Under the pieces are notes generated by a model. The model saw nothing but the letters and a program-made list of their open reading frames with translations, searched no databases and was not told the origin of the DNA. The translations under genes were made by a program, and so were the position numbers. Positions 29,512-41,364 of a DNA stretch of 64,000 nt are shown one piece after another. Numbering within the stretch: the first letter of the stretch is position 1; every line of letters starts with the position of its first letter. The stretch is from Gammaproteobacteria bacterium (GTDB lineage Bacteria > Pseudomonadota > Gammaproteobacteria > Enterobacterales > Kangiellaceae): contig JABXHY010000035.1 in assembly GCA_013373375.1 (NCBI GenBank), forward strand, positions 1-64,000, in the 5' to 3' direction.

Positions 29512-32500
29512 TTACCCCACCCAACGGCGAGCATTTCGAAACATTCTGGCCCAAGGTCCATCTTCACCCCATTCTGAAGGGCTCCAGCTATTTTGAACAC
29601 TCCGCTGAACTCGCTCTGGATGTGGCATCATAATGGTAACTCGTCCACTTTCATTGGTAAGCGCGGTAATTCCATAAGGAGAACCGTTTGGATTAGCAGG
29701 ATACTGCTCAGCCTGCTGCCCATAATTGTCAATAAAACGAGCTGCTATTAAACCACTCTCATTGGTTGTCTTAGCCGCAACACTTGAAGAAAACTCAGCT
29801 CTACCTTCTCCATGTGACACTGCAATAGGTAACTCAGAGCCTTCCATACCCGTTAAAAATATTGAAGGCGACGGTTCCACTTTTACCATAGCGAAACGTG
29901 CTTCAAACTGTTCCGATTTGTTTCGAACAAAGTGTGGCCAATGGTCAGTTCCGGGGATTAACTCTTTCAAGTTCGACAGCATTTGGCAACCATTACAAAT
30001 ACCAAGCGCGAATGCATCTTCTCTTTGGAAAAAAGCAGCAAATTGCTCGCGTGCCACAGGGTTAAATAAAATTGATTTTGCCCAGCCCTCACCAGCGCCG
30101 AGTACATCACCGTAAGAAAAGCCACCGCAAGCAACTAGTCCTTTAAACTTATCTAAAGTTACTCGACCTGCAAGAATATCGCTCATATGAACATCAATTG
30201 CAGTAAAGCCTGCTTTTAAAAATGCCGCAGCCATTTCGAGGTGACTGTTAACACCTTGCTCTCTTAAAATCGCAACCAAAGGTTTATCGGAGGTGAGTTC
30301 AGAAGTAATATCTTCCGATGGATCGAACGTGAGCTTCGGCGTTATTCCTGGATTAAATTCATCAAGTTTCGCCATATACTCTTGCTCGGCACATTCAGGA
30401 TTGTCTCTCATTGACTGCATCTTGAAAGTCGTTTCTGACCAGATTTTTTTCAAGTCAATCATGCGCTCATCAATCAAAGATGTACCTTCACAAATAACAG
30501 TGACTCGCTTATGACTGCCAACAGTTCCAATTTTATGAGTCATATCGGACAAATTAAACTGAGCAATAACCGCATCAACTTTTGCTCGATCGCTTGAGCG
30601 AATCTGAATCACCGCACCCAACTCTTCATTAAATAAAATATCGAGTCCGTTGTCCGACAATTCAGATAAATCAACATCAACACCTGTGTGACCAGCAAAT
30701 GCCATTTCAACAAGCGTTGTCGCAAGTCCGCCGTCACTTCGATCATGGTAAGCCTGAATGAGCTTTTGCTCATTTAGCAGCTGAACGGCATCGAAAAAGT
30801 TTTTCAATGACTGCGGATCGTCAACATCTGGAACTGTCTCTCCAAGTTGATTGTAAACCTGCGCTAATGCAGACGCACCAAGACGATTTTGTCCTTTACC
30901 TAGATCGATTAATAAAAGTTCTGTGTCGCCTAGGTCTGTTTTTAACTGTGGTGTTAATGACTTACGAATATCCAGCACTGGCGCAAAACCTGTAATGATC
31001 AACGACATAGGCGCAGTAACTGATCGATGCTCTCCATCTTGTTGCCAAACCGTTCGCATTGACATTGAGTCTTTACCAACCGGTATCGTTATTCCCAGCG
31101 CCGGACAAAGTTCCATTCCAATAGCTTCGACCGCTTCGTATAAATTTGCATCTTCACCATTAAATCCTGCCGCACACATCCAATTCGCAGATAAACGGAC
31201 TTTCGAAAGGTCGCTTATGCGAGCAGCGGCTATATTAGTAATTGCCTCACCAACGGCCATTCGAGCCGATGCAGCTGCATTTAACAAAGCAGCAGGAGTA
31301 CGCTCTCCCATTGCCATGGCTTCACCGGTGTATGCCTGTAGAGTCGACGCAGTCACTGCACAATCCGCCACTGGTACTTGCCATGGACCTACCATCTGAT
31401 CGCGATTGACCAGGCCGCCAACCGTTCGATCGCCAATGGAAATTAAGAAAGTCTTATCGGCAACCGCTGGCAAAGACAGAACACGCTCAAGCGCAGAAGA
31501 AACATCATCTTCAATCTTCAACGGTTGTTTTGGAGAAATAATTGATTGAGCTTCACGATGCATTTTCGGTGGCTTGCCAAACAAGACATCCATCGGCAAG
31601 TCGATTGGCTTATTGTCAAACTCTTCATCTGTAAGAGTTAAATGCAAAGCTTCTGTTGCTTCACCGACTATAGCGAAAGGACATCTTTCTCGCTCACAGA
31701 TTTCTGTAAAACGCTCCACACTCTCCGGTTTAATCGCTAACACATAGCGCTCTTGCGCTTCGTTACACCAAATTTCAACTGGGCTCATTCCGGGTTCGTC
31801 ATTCGGTACTCGACGGAGCTCAAATCGGCCACCTTTCTCACCATCGTGAACCAATTCTGGAATGGCGTTAGAGAGTCCACCAGCTCCAACGTCGTGAATA
31901 AATTCGATCGGATTCTGATCCATCGACCAGCAAGTGTCGATAACTTCCTGACAGCGACGCTCTATTTCTGGGTTATCGCGTTGTACTGATGCAAAGTCCA
32001 AATCTTCCTGGCTAGTACCAGAAGCCATCGAAGAGGCAGCGCCTCCACCAAGCCCGATTAACATGGCCGGTCCACCTAGAACGACAACTTTGTACCCATC
32101 TTTTATTTCATTTTTTTCCACATGCTGAGCGCGAATATTACCCATTCCGCCAGCAATCATAATGGGTTTGTGATAACCCCGAACTTCTTTACCGTAGGAA
32201 AACTCATGAGCTTGCTCGTAGGTTCTAAAATAACCACAAACGTTTGGTCGGCCGAATTCATTATTAAATGCAGCGCCTCCAATAGGCCCTTCTAACATAA
32301 TATCGAGTGCCGAAACGATTCGCTCAGGCTTACCGTATTCAATTTCCCAAGGCTGTACCAACTGTGGAATTTTCAAATTCGACACGCTAAACCCGGTCAA
32401 ACCAACCTTTGGCTTGCCGCCTATTCCTGTCGCCCCCTCATCACGAATTTCACCACCGGATCCGGTCGCCGCGCCGGGGAAAGGTGAAATCGCAGTAGGA

Positions 32501-33399
32501 TGATTATGAGTTTCCACTTTCATTAAGATATGGACTGGCTCCAGGTGATATTCATATTCGTGGGAATCTGCATCCGGCCATAACCGAGGTTGCTCAAACC
32601 CTTCGATTACCGCGGCATTATCACGGTAAGCCGACAAAACACCTTCATGACCAACTTCGTAAGTGTTTTTAATCATCTTGAACAACGAACGTTGTTTGTC
32701 TTCACCATCAATGGTCCAGGACGCATTAAATATCTTGTGACGACAGTGTTCGGAGTTAGCTTGAGCGAACATCATCAACTCAACGTCGACTGGATTTCGA
32801 TTCAACCCTTGAAATTGTTCTACTAAATAATCTATTTCGTCATCGGCAAGTGCCAAGCCCAGCGATTCATTGGCTTGCTCCAGCGCTGCTTTACCGCCAC
32901 TTAAAATATCGACAGTGGTAAATGGCTTTGGCTTCTCGGCTTGAAACAGCACTTCGGCTTCTGAAAACTCGCGAAATACAGCTTCGACCATACGATCGTG
33001 CAAAAATGTTTGCGCTTGCTGAAGCTGCTCGTCACTGAGCGATCCTTGAGTTTGCTCTAACAAATAAAAAGCAATACCTCTCTCCAACCGTCGAACTTTA
33101 CTTAATCCACAGTTATGAGCTATGTCTGTTGCTTTTGAAGACCAAGGAGAAATAGTGCCAGGTCTGGGAACAACCACTCGGAGAGCGCCTTCGGGTTCAT
33201 GACTCGGTATCGAGGGCCCATAAGTTAGCAATCGCTCCAGCGTGGCTCGCTCAGTTGGGTCTAAGTCACTTGAAATATCAGCGAAATGTACAAACTCCGC
33301 ATAAATTTCACCGACAGGAATGTCGCTTTCTTGGCAATTCTTCAGTATTTTGTTTAACCGAAAATCAGAAAAGGCGGGGGCTCCACGCAGGATCAACAT
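29512..33399 (-). CDS. purL: phosphoribosylformylglycinamidine synthase
   Basis: 1295 aa; FGAM synthase and C-terminal glutaminase ([20 protein letters not shown]). Confidence 0.98.
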   Translation of the reverse strand: MLILRGAPAFSDFRLNKILKNCQESDIPVGEIYAEFVHFADISSDLDPTERATLERLLTYGPSIPSHEPEGALRVVVPRPGTISPWSSKATDIAHNCGLSKVRRLERGIAFYLLEQTQGSLSDEQLQQAQTFLHDRMVEAVFREFSEAEVLFQAEKPKPFTTVDILSGGKAALEQANESLGLALADDEIDYLVEQFQGLNRNPVDVELMMFAQANSEHCRHKIFNASWTIDGEDKQRSLFKMIKNTYEVGHEGVLSAYRDNAAVIEGFEQPRLWPDADSHEYEYHLEPVHILMKVETHNHPTAISPFPGAATGSGGEIRDEGATGIGGKPKVGLTGFSVSNLKIPQLVQPWEIEYGKPERIVSALDIMLEGPIGGAAFNNEFGRPNVCGYFRTYEQAHEFSYGKEVRGYHKPIMIAGGMGNIRAQHVEKNEIKDGYKVVVLGGPAMLIGLGGGAASSMASGTSQEDLDFASVQRDNPEIERRCQEVIDTCWSMDQNPIEFIHDVGAGGLSNAIPELVHDGEKGGRFELRRVPNDEPGMSPVEIWCNEAQERYVLAIKPESVERFTEICERERCPFAIVGEATEALHLTLTDEEFDNKPIDLPMDVLFGKPPKMHREAQSIISPKQPLKIEDDVSSALERVLSLPAVADKTFLISIGDRTVGGLVNRDQMVGPWQVPVADCAVTASTLQAYTGEAMAMGERTPAALLNAAASARMAVGEAITNIAAARISDLSKVRLSANWMCAAGFNGEDANLYEAVEAIGMELCPALGITIPVGKDSMSMRTVWQQDGEHRSVTAPMSLIITGFAPVLDIRKSLTPQLKTDLGDTELLLIDLGKGQNRLGASALAQVYNQLGETVPDVDDPQSLKNFFDAVQLLNEQKLIQAYHDRSDGGLATTLVEMAFAGHTGVDVDLSELSDNGLDILFNEELGAVIQIRSSDRAKVDAVIAQFNLSDMTHKIGTVGSHKRVTVICEGTSLIDERMIDLKKIWSETTFKMQSMRDNPECAEQEYMAKLDEFNPGITPKLTFDPSEDITSELTSDKPLVAILREQGVNSHLEMAAAFLKAGFTAIDVHMSDILAGRVTLDKFKGLVACGGFSYGDVLGAGEGWAKSILFNPVAREQFAAFFQREDAFALGICNGCQMLSNLKELIPGTDHWPHFVRNKSEQFEARFAMVKVEPSPSIFLTGMEGSELPIAVSHGEGRAEFSSSVAAKTTNESGLIAARFIDNYGQQAEQYPANPNGSPYGITALTNESGRVTIMMPHPERVQRSVQNSWSPSEWGEDGPWARMFRNARRWVG

Positions 33400-33664
33400 C
33401 TGGTCTACTCTCTATTAGGTGCGGCTGGTGTAATGTCAAAGGACATCAGGTATTGATTGAGGCGCAATTCTACTGCAATTGACTGATTTTGATAAGATCT
33501 GAGCACCCTTAGAATCAAATAATTACTCGATCTAGAGCCATATTCAGGCACCGTTCATCCAGTTTCGTTTAATTTTCACGCTACTTTTTCTTGCGATATT
33601 GCTTGTGAAAGCAGATAATTTAGTGACGCAATTCACAGAAATCTCGTAAAAGGATGCTCGAGCT

Positions 33665-35194
33665 ATGGCGTACATAAATGGGTTTAAAGCGAAATTAGGT
33701 GGTTATTTGAAACATTTAGCAGCATTTACAGCCACATTTGGAATTCTTCTACTGACGCTGACAGGATTGTCCGGCTGTCAGGACACTCAGCTGAATAAAT
33801 TAGAGCAAATCAAAAAGTCGGGGATTTTAAGAATCGCTACCCGTAACAGCCCGACAACCTATTACATCCAAAATGAATCAGCGGCAGGCGTTGAATATGA
33901 ACTCGCCACCGCTTTCGCCGAGCGACTGGGCGTCACCCCGGTATTTGTTGCAGAAGATAATTTATCGGATATCTTTAATGCACTCGACACCGGACGTGCT
34001 GATATCGCAGCCGCAGGATTAACAGCTTCCTCAGAACGAAAAAAACACTACCTTTTTGGCCCGCCCTACCAAGAAATTTCTGCAAAATTAGTTTTCAAGC
34101 AAGGTAAAAGTTGGCCACGGCACTTTGGCCAGTTAGACGGAGATTTAAGAGTTATCGCTAATTCGAGCCATGCTCACATGTTGCTCGATGTTAAAAAAGA
34201 GTTTTCTAATTTAAGCTGGCGTGAAACCGAGGAGCACACTCCAGAAGAGCTACTGGACATGGTGCTCGACGAGACGATCGACTACACCATTACGGATTCA
34301 GTCGAACTCAATCTAAACCGACGGTTTAAGACCGAACTCGCGATAGCATTTACAGTTGGCGATCCACAGCAACTTGCTTGGGCTTTACCGAAAAATAACG
34401 ATTATTCTTTACTTCAAGAGGTCGTGCAGTTTTTCGGCCAACAACAGCAGCAAGGAACGGTCGCTCAAGTAATCGATCAGTATTATGGACACGTCGATGA
34501 TTTTGATTACGTTGGAGCGAAAGCCTTTATGGAAGCCGCTCAAAGTGAACTAAAAGATTTTGAAGGTTATTTCAAACAAGCTGGCAATTCCACTGAACTC
34601 GACTGGCGTCTACTCGCTGCTATGGGTTACCAAGAATCTCACTGGAACCCCAAAGCTCGCTCTCATACTGGAGTGCGAGGAATGATGATGTTAACCAAGA
34701 ATACGGCAAAACAACTCGGTATAAAAAGCCGTCTTGATCCGCAACAGAGCATTGATGGTGGTGCTGAATATTTCAAATTAATGCATAGCCGAATACCAGA
34801 GCGAATTTCAGAGCCAGATAGAACCTGGCTAGCATTAGCGGCATACAATATTGGTTGGGGACATCTTGAAGATGCTCGAGTTATCACGGAACGACAAGGT
34901 GGTGACCCAGATAAATGGGTTGATGTAAAAGAACGCTTACCACTTCTTAAACAAAAAAAATATTATAAGCAAACCAAATACGGCTACGCTCGAGGTGACG
35001 AACCTGTACATTATGTTACTAATATAAGACGCTATTTCGATGTACTTGTTTGGTTAGACGAAGAGAAACCGCAATCTATAGACTTGCTCGACGCTGGAGA
35101 GATGATGGCAGACGCGAGACCCAATAATCAGAATGTCGAATCGGATAACACTTCTTCGAATTCAGACAGTGACGAAGCTAAAACGATAGATTAG
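33665..35194 (+). CDS. mltF: membrane-bound lytic murein transglycosylase F
   Basis: SBP_bac_3 domain plus SLT domain (AAMGYQESHWNPKARSHTGVRGMMMLT); lipobox LSGC. Confidence 0.95.
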   Translation: MAYINGFKAKLGGYLKHLAAFTATFGILLLTLTGLSGCQDTQLNKLEQIKKSGILRIATRNSPTTYYIQNESAAGVEYELATAFAERLGVTPVFVAEDNLSDIFNALDTGRADIAAAGLTASSERKKHYLFGPPYQEISAKLVFKQGKSWPRHFGQLDGDLRVIANSSHAHMLLDVKKEFSNLSWRETEEHTPEELLDMVLDETIDYTITDSVELNLNRRFKTELAIAFTVGDPQQLAWALPKNNDYSLLQEVVQFFGQQQQQGTVAQVIDQYYGHVDDFDYVGAKAFMEAAQSELKDFEGYFKQAGNSTELDWRLLAAMGYQESHWNPKARSHTGVRGMMMLTKNTAKQLGIKSRLDPQQSIDGGAEYFKLMHSRIPERISEPDRTWLALAAYNIGWGHLEDARVITERQGGDPDKWVDVKERLPLLKQKKYYKQTKYGYARGDEPVHYVTNIRRYFDVLVWLDEEKPQSIDLLDAGEMMADARPNNQNVESDNTSSNSDSDEAKTID

Positions 35195-35221
35195 TGTAAA
35201 AATGCATTAAACTCACCACAC

Positions 35222-35247
35222 AAAAAGGAGCGATTGCTCCTTTTTTT
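35222..35247 (+). terminator. intrinsic terminator after mltF
   Basis: GGAGCGATTGCTCC followed by TTTTTTT. Confidence 0.85.
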
Positions 35248-35305
35248 AATTTGATGCAAATGCTTTAATACAACCCTTAAAAATTTTGACCCGTCAGGAA
35301 TAAAA

Positions 35306-35857
35306 ATGGGCAATCGACTTTCCAAGTTAGTCACAAAAACAGGCGATGACGGTACTACCGGAATTGGTTCGAATAAACGAGTCGCTAAAGACTCTGCGCG
35401 AATCGAAGCGATAGGTGTGGTTGATGAGCTAAACTCTACCATTGGCATGGTTTTGTCCTGCTGTAACAATCAAACAGTCAATGATGTTCTATCTCCAATT
35501 CAGCATATATTATTTAATCTTGGAGGAGAGCTGGCCATGCCAGAATATCAACTGGTTAAAGATGACGACCTGTTGAAAATCGAACAGCAAGTAGAAGAGC
35601 TCAATGGAGAATTGCCGCCTCTAAAAGAATTTATTTTGCCAAAAGGTGACTTAGCAACCACAACTTGTCATTTAGCACGCACAGTTTGTAGAAGAGCAGA
35701 AAGAAGGATGGTCACACTGGCTCGCGAAGAAACTATCTCAAAAACAGGACAGACTTATTTAAATCGTTTATCGGACTTACTATTTGTTTGTTGCCGGATA
35801 CTTGGCCAGTCTGCAGATGTAAAAGAAGAAATGTGGCAGTCCCATCGCACAAAATAA
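35306..35857 (+). CDS. cob(I)alamin adenosyltransferase, PduO type
   Basis: TKTGDDGTTGIGSNKRVAKDS, CRRAERRMVTLA. Confidence 0.92.
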   Translation: MGNRLSKLVTKTGDDGTTGIGSNKRVAKDSARIEAIGVVDELNSTIGMVLSCCNNQTVNDVLSPIQHILFNLGGELAMPEYQLVKDDDLLKIEQQVEELNGELPPLKEFILPKGDLATTTCHLARTVCRRAERRMVTLAREETISKTGQTYLNRLSDLLFVCCRILGQSADVKEEMWQSHRTK

Positions 35858-36022
35858 TAAAGCAACTGAAATTTCTCTATCTAAAAATTGAGACAGAAAA
35901 CACAATCTAAAGCAAGATAACAGGATAATGTTAAACAACTTTAGCTCAATTGTCGCGAGAGACGCAATTTCATCTTTTCTCAAAGTTTAATGGGTAAAAG
36001 CAAACTCACTTAGGAACACATT

Positions 36023-36223
36023 ATGAAATCATTAACACCTGCACTCTTGTCTATTTTTCTAATAATTGGATGCAGCGATAGCTCTCAAGAAGCAAAAGAA
36101 GACAATCCAATAATTCCTAAAAGTAGTTCAGAAACCCTAAAGAAAGCAAAAGAAGTCGAGCAAAAACTTAAAGAAGCTGCAGAAAAAAGAAAAGCACAAA
36201 TTGAAAATTCAGAAACTGACTAA
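36023..36223 (+). CDS. small putative lipoprotein
   Basis: 66 aa; lipobox LIIGC followed by charged coil. Confidence 0.6.
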   Translation: MKSLTPALLSIFLIIGCSDSSQEAKEDNPIIPKSSSETLKKAKEVEQKLKEAAEKRKAQIENSETD

Positions 36224-36591
36224 ACCTGGCAGTAAAATAAACTAAAGTCGATTTACTTGAGTTAATCTTTTAGATTATAAAAATCTTTTTTATATTACAT
36301 CGACTTGATGAAAAGTAATATTTTAAAAGTCCATTAGAAAAAGCTTAAAGCTCAACTCGCTTTTTAGTTTTCACTCGACTCAGCAAAAAATCTCATATCG
36401 CCGAAATTAAAAAACAGTCACCATCTTCAAACCTGATATTTATCTGATATTGGCGAAATCAAGCACATTTCCTTGCAAAAAATCTCATTGAAAATTGTAG
36501 AATTGAGTCTTATTTTTCAACTTATCGAGTACGGCACTCTACTTTTCACTTTCCTTGTGGAGTACCTTAGTTTTACTTAAAAGAGATTCCC

Positions 36592-38385
36592 TTGAATAAC
36601 GATCATTTGCAGCGATTGAACATTCCTAATACGACTGCGGTAGCAATTGCTTTAATACTTTTAGTCCCAATTGTTTTTTTCGCTTTTAAACATTTGCTGT
36701 TCGACAATACGGTTATTGGTATAGGCCTTTCTTTTGCGGCTATTTCTTTAGTTGTCGCAGCTATCTTACGTATCACAAATAGAAACTATATTTACTGGTT
36801 AGTTGTATTTTTATTATTAGTTGGCGTTACGCTACTCCTTACAACCTATTATTACGGCTTTCGTGGCCTAATATTTTTATTTCCTTATATTGCCGCATTA
36901 TTTTACTTGCTTCCAACAAAGTTAGCTTTAATAACTGGCACCATCATTTCCTTGGTCGGTACTTATTCAGCAACTTATTCTGTTGCAGATTATCTTATAT
37001 GGAGAACTCTTCTTGCGCTTGGGTTTACACTGTTACTGTCCTACTTTTTCTCAACAATTATCTCAAGGGAACGGTCAAAAATGCTCTCGGATCTGGAAGA
37101 AGATTACTTAACTGGAGCACTTAATAAGCGAGCTTTCCGCTCCTTTTTGGATAAAGTGTTACAGTCTTCAGAAAGAAGCCATCAAGTAAGCGCACTATTT
37201 TATATTGATATAAATGACTTCAAAAATATCAATGATACTTACGGACATGAAGTCGGGGATCTATTGTTACAAGAATCCAGCAATAGAATGCAATCGATAG
37301 TCCGCTCTAACGACATGCTCTTTAAAACTAAAAAGTTATCTGGCTTAGCTCGGTTAGCTGGGGATGAGTTTGCTTTATTTTTATCTCATATCGAGTCTGT
37401 CGACAACATTAGAGAAATTGCTGTGAGATTATCGGCAGAACTACAAAAACCATACGTATTCAAACGCCAAACGATAAATGCCAACGCCAGTATAGGTATT
37501 GCAATTATGGGTAAAGATGGAAACTCCGTTGATGAGCTGCTTCGAAATGCAGACGCGGCTATGTATCTGTCCAAGACTTCTAAAGATTGTTCATTTCAAT
37601 TTTTTGATAAGACATTATCAAGTACTAACAATGATTTATTGAAAATTGATGCCACCGTCCAACAACTTAAATCACAAGAAGACATTATCTTACAACAAAC
37701 TCCGATAATAAACTCACTTACGTCAGAGTTACGAGGGGTAGTGTATTCTGCCGAATTAACGAACTCCTTAGGTGAAGTACTTACGAGTACGGCTATAGAG
37801 CACTATTTCGATAATAGCGTGATAAAAACCGAAGCATTATTGATTTATATCGAGACTGTATTTAAACAAATAAAACTTAGTTTTTACGACGATACAACGA
37901 ATTATTACTCTCTTCATATTCCGGTTCGAGCATTTAACTCGGAAGCATTTTTAAATGGTATAGATAACTTGCTGTCAAAATATAATATAGCAGCCACATC
38001 GGTAGAGTTATTAGTTGATGGTCTAAATATTAAAAATAACTTGCGGAATATTTCGATCTACATGGATAAAGCACGAGCTATGGGATTTCGGTTAGCATTA
38101 AGGAACTACGGACTCGATGATCTACCAATCGGAAAGCTTATTAGTTATTCGTTTGATGCATTTTTCATCCCGAGAAGTATAGTTTCAGCGATGAAAGAGA
38201 CTCATGATTTAGAAAAAATCGACGTGTTATTTCGCGAGTTTATCGACATTTGTGTGGCTGTTGCCAAAGTCAACAACGCAGATGTTATAGTGACTGGCAT
38301 AGAAGATAAACGTGATATCGAGTTGTTGAAAAATCATGACATGTTGTACTTTGAAACTTTCAACAGTATTGACGACCACCAATAA
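36592..38385 (+). CDS. membrane GGDEF protein with degenerate EAL domain
   Basis: TTG start; N-terminal TM segments, LAGDEFALFL; EAL-domain fold with catalytic motifs replaced. Confidence 0.8.
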   Translation: MNNDHLQRLNIPNTTAVAIALILLVPIVFFAFKHLLFDNTVIGIGLSFAAISLVVAAILRITNRNYIYWLVVFLLLVGVTLLLTTYYYGFRGLIFLFPYIAALFYLLPTKLALITGTIISLVGTYSATYSVADYLIWRTLLALGFTLLLSYFFSTIISRERSKMLSDLEEDYLTGALNKRAFRSFLDKVLQSSERSHQVSALFYIDINDFKNINDTYGHEVGDLLLQESSNRMQSIVRSNDMLFKTKKLSGLARLAGDEFALFLSHIESVDNIREIAVRLSAELQKPYVFKRQTINANASIGIAIMGKDGNSVDELLRNADAAMYLSKTSKDCSFQFFDKTLSSTNNDLLKIDATVQQLKSQEDIILQQTPIINSLTSELRGVVYSAELTNSLGEVLTSTAIEHYFDNSVIKTEALLIYIETVFKQIKLSFYDDTTNYYSLHIPVRAFNSEAFLNGIDNLLSKYNIAATSVELLVDGLNIKNNLRNISIYMDKARAMGFRLALRNYGLDDLPIGKLISYSFDAFFIPRSIVSAMKETHDLEKIDVLFREFIDICVAVAKVNNADVIVTGIEDKRDIELLKNHDMLYFETFNSIDDHQ

Positions 38386-38408
38386 TATCATTTGTTGTTA
38401 TCCGCAGT

Positions 38409-39092
38409 TTAAACATAATTATCGCCTACGCCAAAGGCAATGATTTGACTAATTTCCTGCAGAGAACGTCCACTTTGCTCCGACCATTCGTTAAAGCATT
38501 GTTGAATGGTGGATAACGATTTTTTAGTATTGAGTCCACCATCAATAAGTTTAAAGTTTCTAAAATAAGCCTCTACGTCTCGGCTCAATATAAATGTGTC
38601 CTTACCTAACGCTCTAAGACTGTAGGGACCTGTATTTCCCCCTAATCGATCACCTCTTTTTTTAAGCTCTTGCCATAACCCAATAATATTATCAGTCGGC
38701 CAGTGTGCTACCCACTTTCCAAATGAGCCGTGTTCTCTTCTAATTTCATCTATCATAAGAGCATTGTTCTGAATGGTTTTTACTTTCCTTAAATTCCTAA
38801 TAATCCTTTCATCAGATGCTTTTCTTTCAATCATATCTGGAGGCATCATCAGTATTTTATCAATATCAAATTCGAAAAAAATCTCCTCAAAAGCAGGCCA
38901 TTTTGCACGGACAACTCGCCAGACAAATCCAGATTGAAATATCTTTTTTGATATCTCCGCCAAAAATCGATCATCACCAATACGGCTGATCTGCTTTACA
39001 GTAAGAGGTTGAGAAACAAGTGACTCTAATCCTTTCTTGCCACCCTTTCGTTTAGCCGCTCTAGAATAAATATCTGAAAACTTTTCCATCAT
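38409..39092 (-). CDS. DNA-3-methyladenine glycosylase I-like protein
   Basis: SGFVWRVVRAKWPAFEEIFFEFD..., TGPYSLRALGKDTFILSRDV. Confidence 0.8.
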   Translation of the reverse strand: MMEKFSDIYSRAAKRKGGKKGLESLVSQPLTVKQISRIGDDRFLAEISKKIFQSGFVWRVVRAKWPAFEEIFFEFDIDKILMMPPDMIERKASDERIIRNLRKVKTIQNNALMIDEIRREHGSFGKWVAHWPTDNIIGLWQELKKRGDRLGGNTGPYSLRALGKDTFILSRDVEAYFRNFKLIDGGLNTKKSLSTIQQCFNEWSEQSGRSLQEISQIIAFGVGDNYV

Positions 39093-39130
39093 TAATAAGT
39101 ATTATTTGAAGTGACGATAATTAAACCAAT

Positions 39131-39158
39131 AAAAAAGCCCGTTGTAACGGGCTTTTTT
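39131..39158 (-). terminator. intrinsic terminator downstream of rpoS
   Basis: AAAAAAGCCCGTTGTAACGGGCTTTTTT. Confidence 0.85.
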
Positions 39159-39222
39159 AATTTGGAGATGAATTGTTTAAATAACGTTTAGCAACTAACC
39201 TATGTCCTATCTTCGAAGAGTC

Positions 39223-40173
39223 TTATGCTCTGAACAAAGCTTCTAATGATAAACCTTGCTTCTCAAGTAGTTGTCGAAGTCTACGCAATGCTTCAACCTG
39301 AATTTGACGTACTCGCTCACGAGTGAGCCCAATTTCAACACCCACTTCTTCCAATGTCGACGGTTCGTAATTAAGCAAACCAAAGCGTCGAGCGATGACT
39401 TCGCGTTGCTTGTCACCAAGCTCACCTAGCCAAAACTCAATATTGTTTTTAAGATCGTCATCTTGTAATTGCTCTGCAGGACCGAGATCTCTTTCATCTG
39501 CAATCGTGTCTAACAACGACTTATCTGAATCCGACATAAAGGGAGTATCAACAGATGCAATACGCTCGTTTAACCCTAATAAACGAGAAACATCCTCTAC
39601 CGGTTTATCAAGTTTTTGAGCTATATCTTCTGCTGTAGGCTCATGATCTAAAGTCTGCGCGAGCTCTCTTGAGGCACGCAAATAAACATTGAGCTCTTTA
39701 ACCACATGAATAGGCAAACGAATAGTGCGAGTTTGGTTCATAATTGCACGTTCAATCGTTTGTCGTATCCACCAAGTGGCGTAAGTTGAAAAGCGAAAAC
39801 CTCGTTCAGGATCGAATTTTTCAACAGCACGAATGAGTCCTAGATTACCTTCTTCAATCAAATCGAGTAATGCAAGACCACGATTACTGTAACGACGGGC
39901 AATTTTGACGACTAGCCTAAGATTACTTTCGATCATTTTTGCTCGCGATCGTTCACAACCTTTCTGGGCTTTTCGAGAATAGAAAACTTCTTCTTCGGCG
40001 GTGAGTAAGGCATTGACACCAATTTCACCGAGATACAATTGAGTTGCATCTAATGATTTTTCATGAACCTTGCGATATTCGGCGTACTCTTCCGATAAAT
40101 TATCGAAAACCGAATCACTTTCATCCGTAACGCTACTGCTGTCCTCAACCACTGCTTCTAGTTCTTTGCTCAT
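39223..40173 (-). CDS. rpoS: RNA polymerase sigma factor RpoS
   Basis: [47 protein letters not shown]; next to nlpD. Confidence 0.97.
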   Translation of the reverse strand: MSKELEAVVEDSSSVTDESDSVFDNLSEEYAEYRKVHEKSLDATQLYLGEIGVNALLTAEEEVFYSRKAQKGCERSRAKMIESNLRLVVKIARRYSNRGLALLDLIEEGNLGLIRAVEKFDPERGFRFSTYATWWIRQTIERAIMNQTRTIRLPIHVVKELNVYLRASRELAQTLDHEPTAEDIAQKLDKPVEDVSRLLGLNERIASVDTPFMSDSDKSLLDTIADERDLGPAEQLQDDDLKNNIEFWLGELGDKQREVIARRFGLLNYEPSTLEEVGVEIGLTRERVRQIQVEALRRLRQLLEKQGLSLEALFRA

Positions 40174-40268
40174 AACTCACCTCTCCACCAAAATAACGGT
40201 TTGACCGTTTGAACATTCGCACCAGCCACCGTATCCATTCGGCACCAATGCAAAAAAACTTTGTTTTG

Positions 40269-41219
40269 TTATAGCTTTGGTAAGTACTTTATCGGATCGA
40301 CAGGCTTACCTCGGTAACGGATTTCAAAGTGTAATTTATTTTGTTCCGCACCACTGTTACCTATATCGGCAATAATCTGTCCAGCTTTAACGATTTCGTT
40401 CTCCTGAACATGAATTTTGCTGTTGTGTGCATAGGCACTTAAATAATCATCGTTATGTTTTACGATTATTAAGTTACCGTAACCCTTTAATGAGTTACCC
40501 CTATACACTACACGACCCGGAGCGGCAGCCCTAACGGCTTGCCCTGGTTTCCCGGAAATATCGAGGCCTTTATTGCCTAATACTGATCCCGAAAACCCAT
40601 CTAAAATCTGTCCTCTTACTGGCCATAGCCAGCGAGAGACTTTTGAAGCGCTAGGTAGACCATTACCTGAATGCGAGGATGTTTGTCGAGTGTTTTTTTT
40701 CTCGACCAATCTGGTCGGAGGAGTTTGAACAACAGGTTGCGGGGTTTGTTGCGAGCGATTGCTCACCACCTTTTGAGATGAAGTTGATTCTTCTTTTTGT
40801 TCGACCAGTGTGGGAACAGAAGTCTCTATACCTAGTGCGACTAAAACCGAGCTTCTCAATGCATTAGAGTCAAAACTGCCATCGCTTGGCTGATCTTGTA
40901 TTGGTGCAAAGAACAGTTTTTGGCCGGGATAAATTCTAAAGCTGTCAGCTATTCCATTTATTTCAGCTAGCTCCCGGTAGTCAACACCATAACGCCAAGC
41001 AATCGAAAAAAGCGTGTCGCCTTTTACAACGTAATGAAACTCAGGAGCATCATCATCCGAATGTAAATTTGGCGGCGCTTTATATTCAAGCGGTGAAGAC
41101 AGATGAATCACAGGAGCTGGACCATACTTACTGCAAGAAGCAATCAACGCCCCCACTAAAATAGTGGAGACAGTTTTGCAGAGTTGCTTTCTATTAGTGG
41201 CAGTCTGTAAAAGCATCAC
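40269..41219 (-). CDS. nlpD: murein hydrolase activator NlpD (LysM + M23, lipoprotein)
   Basis: Lipobox IASC, LysM YVVKGDTLFSIAWRYGVDYRELAEIN, M23 domain. Confidence 0.95.
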   Translation of the reverse strand: MMLLQTATNRKQLCKTVSTILVGALIASCSKYGPAPVIHLSSPLEYKAPPNLHSDDDAPEFHYVVKGDTLFSIAWRYGVDYRELAEINGIADSFRIYPGQKLFFAPIQDQPSDGSFDSNALRSSVLVALGIETSVPTLVEQKEESTSSQKVVSNRSQQTPQPVVQTPPTRLVEKKNTRQTSSHSGNGLPSASKVSRWLWPVRGQILDGFSGSVLGNKGLDISGKPGQAVRAAAPGRVVYRGNSLKGYGNLIIVKHNDDYLSAYAHNSKIHVQENEIVKAGQIIADIGNSGAEQNKLHFEIRYRGKPVDPIKYLPKL

Positions 41220-41364
41220 AATGTTAAAACACCGACATTATTGGATTGAAACAACCTAGAGCGTGCCCGTTAGCAGGCGCGAATAGCTCAAAATCAGATA
41301 TATCACTGACAGTTTAACAAATAATTTAAAATATTACTTTAATAAATGCCAGTAACTTTATGAT

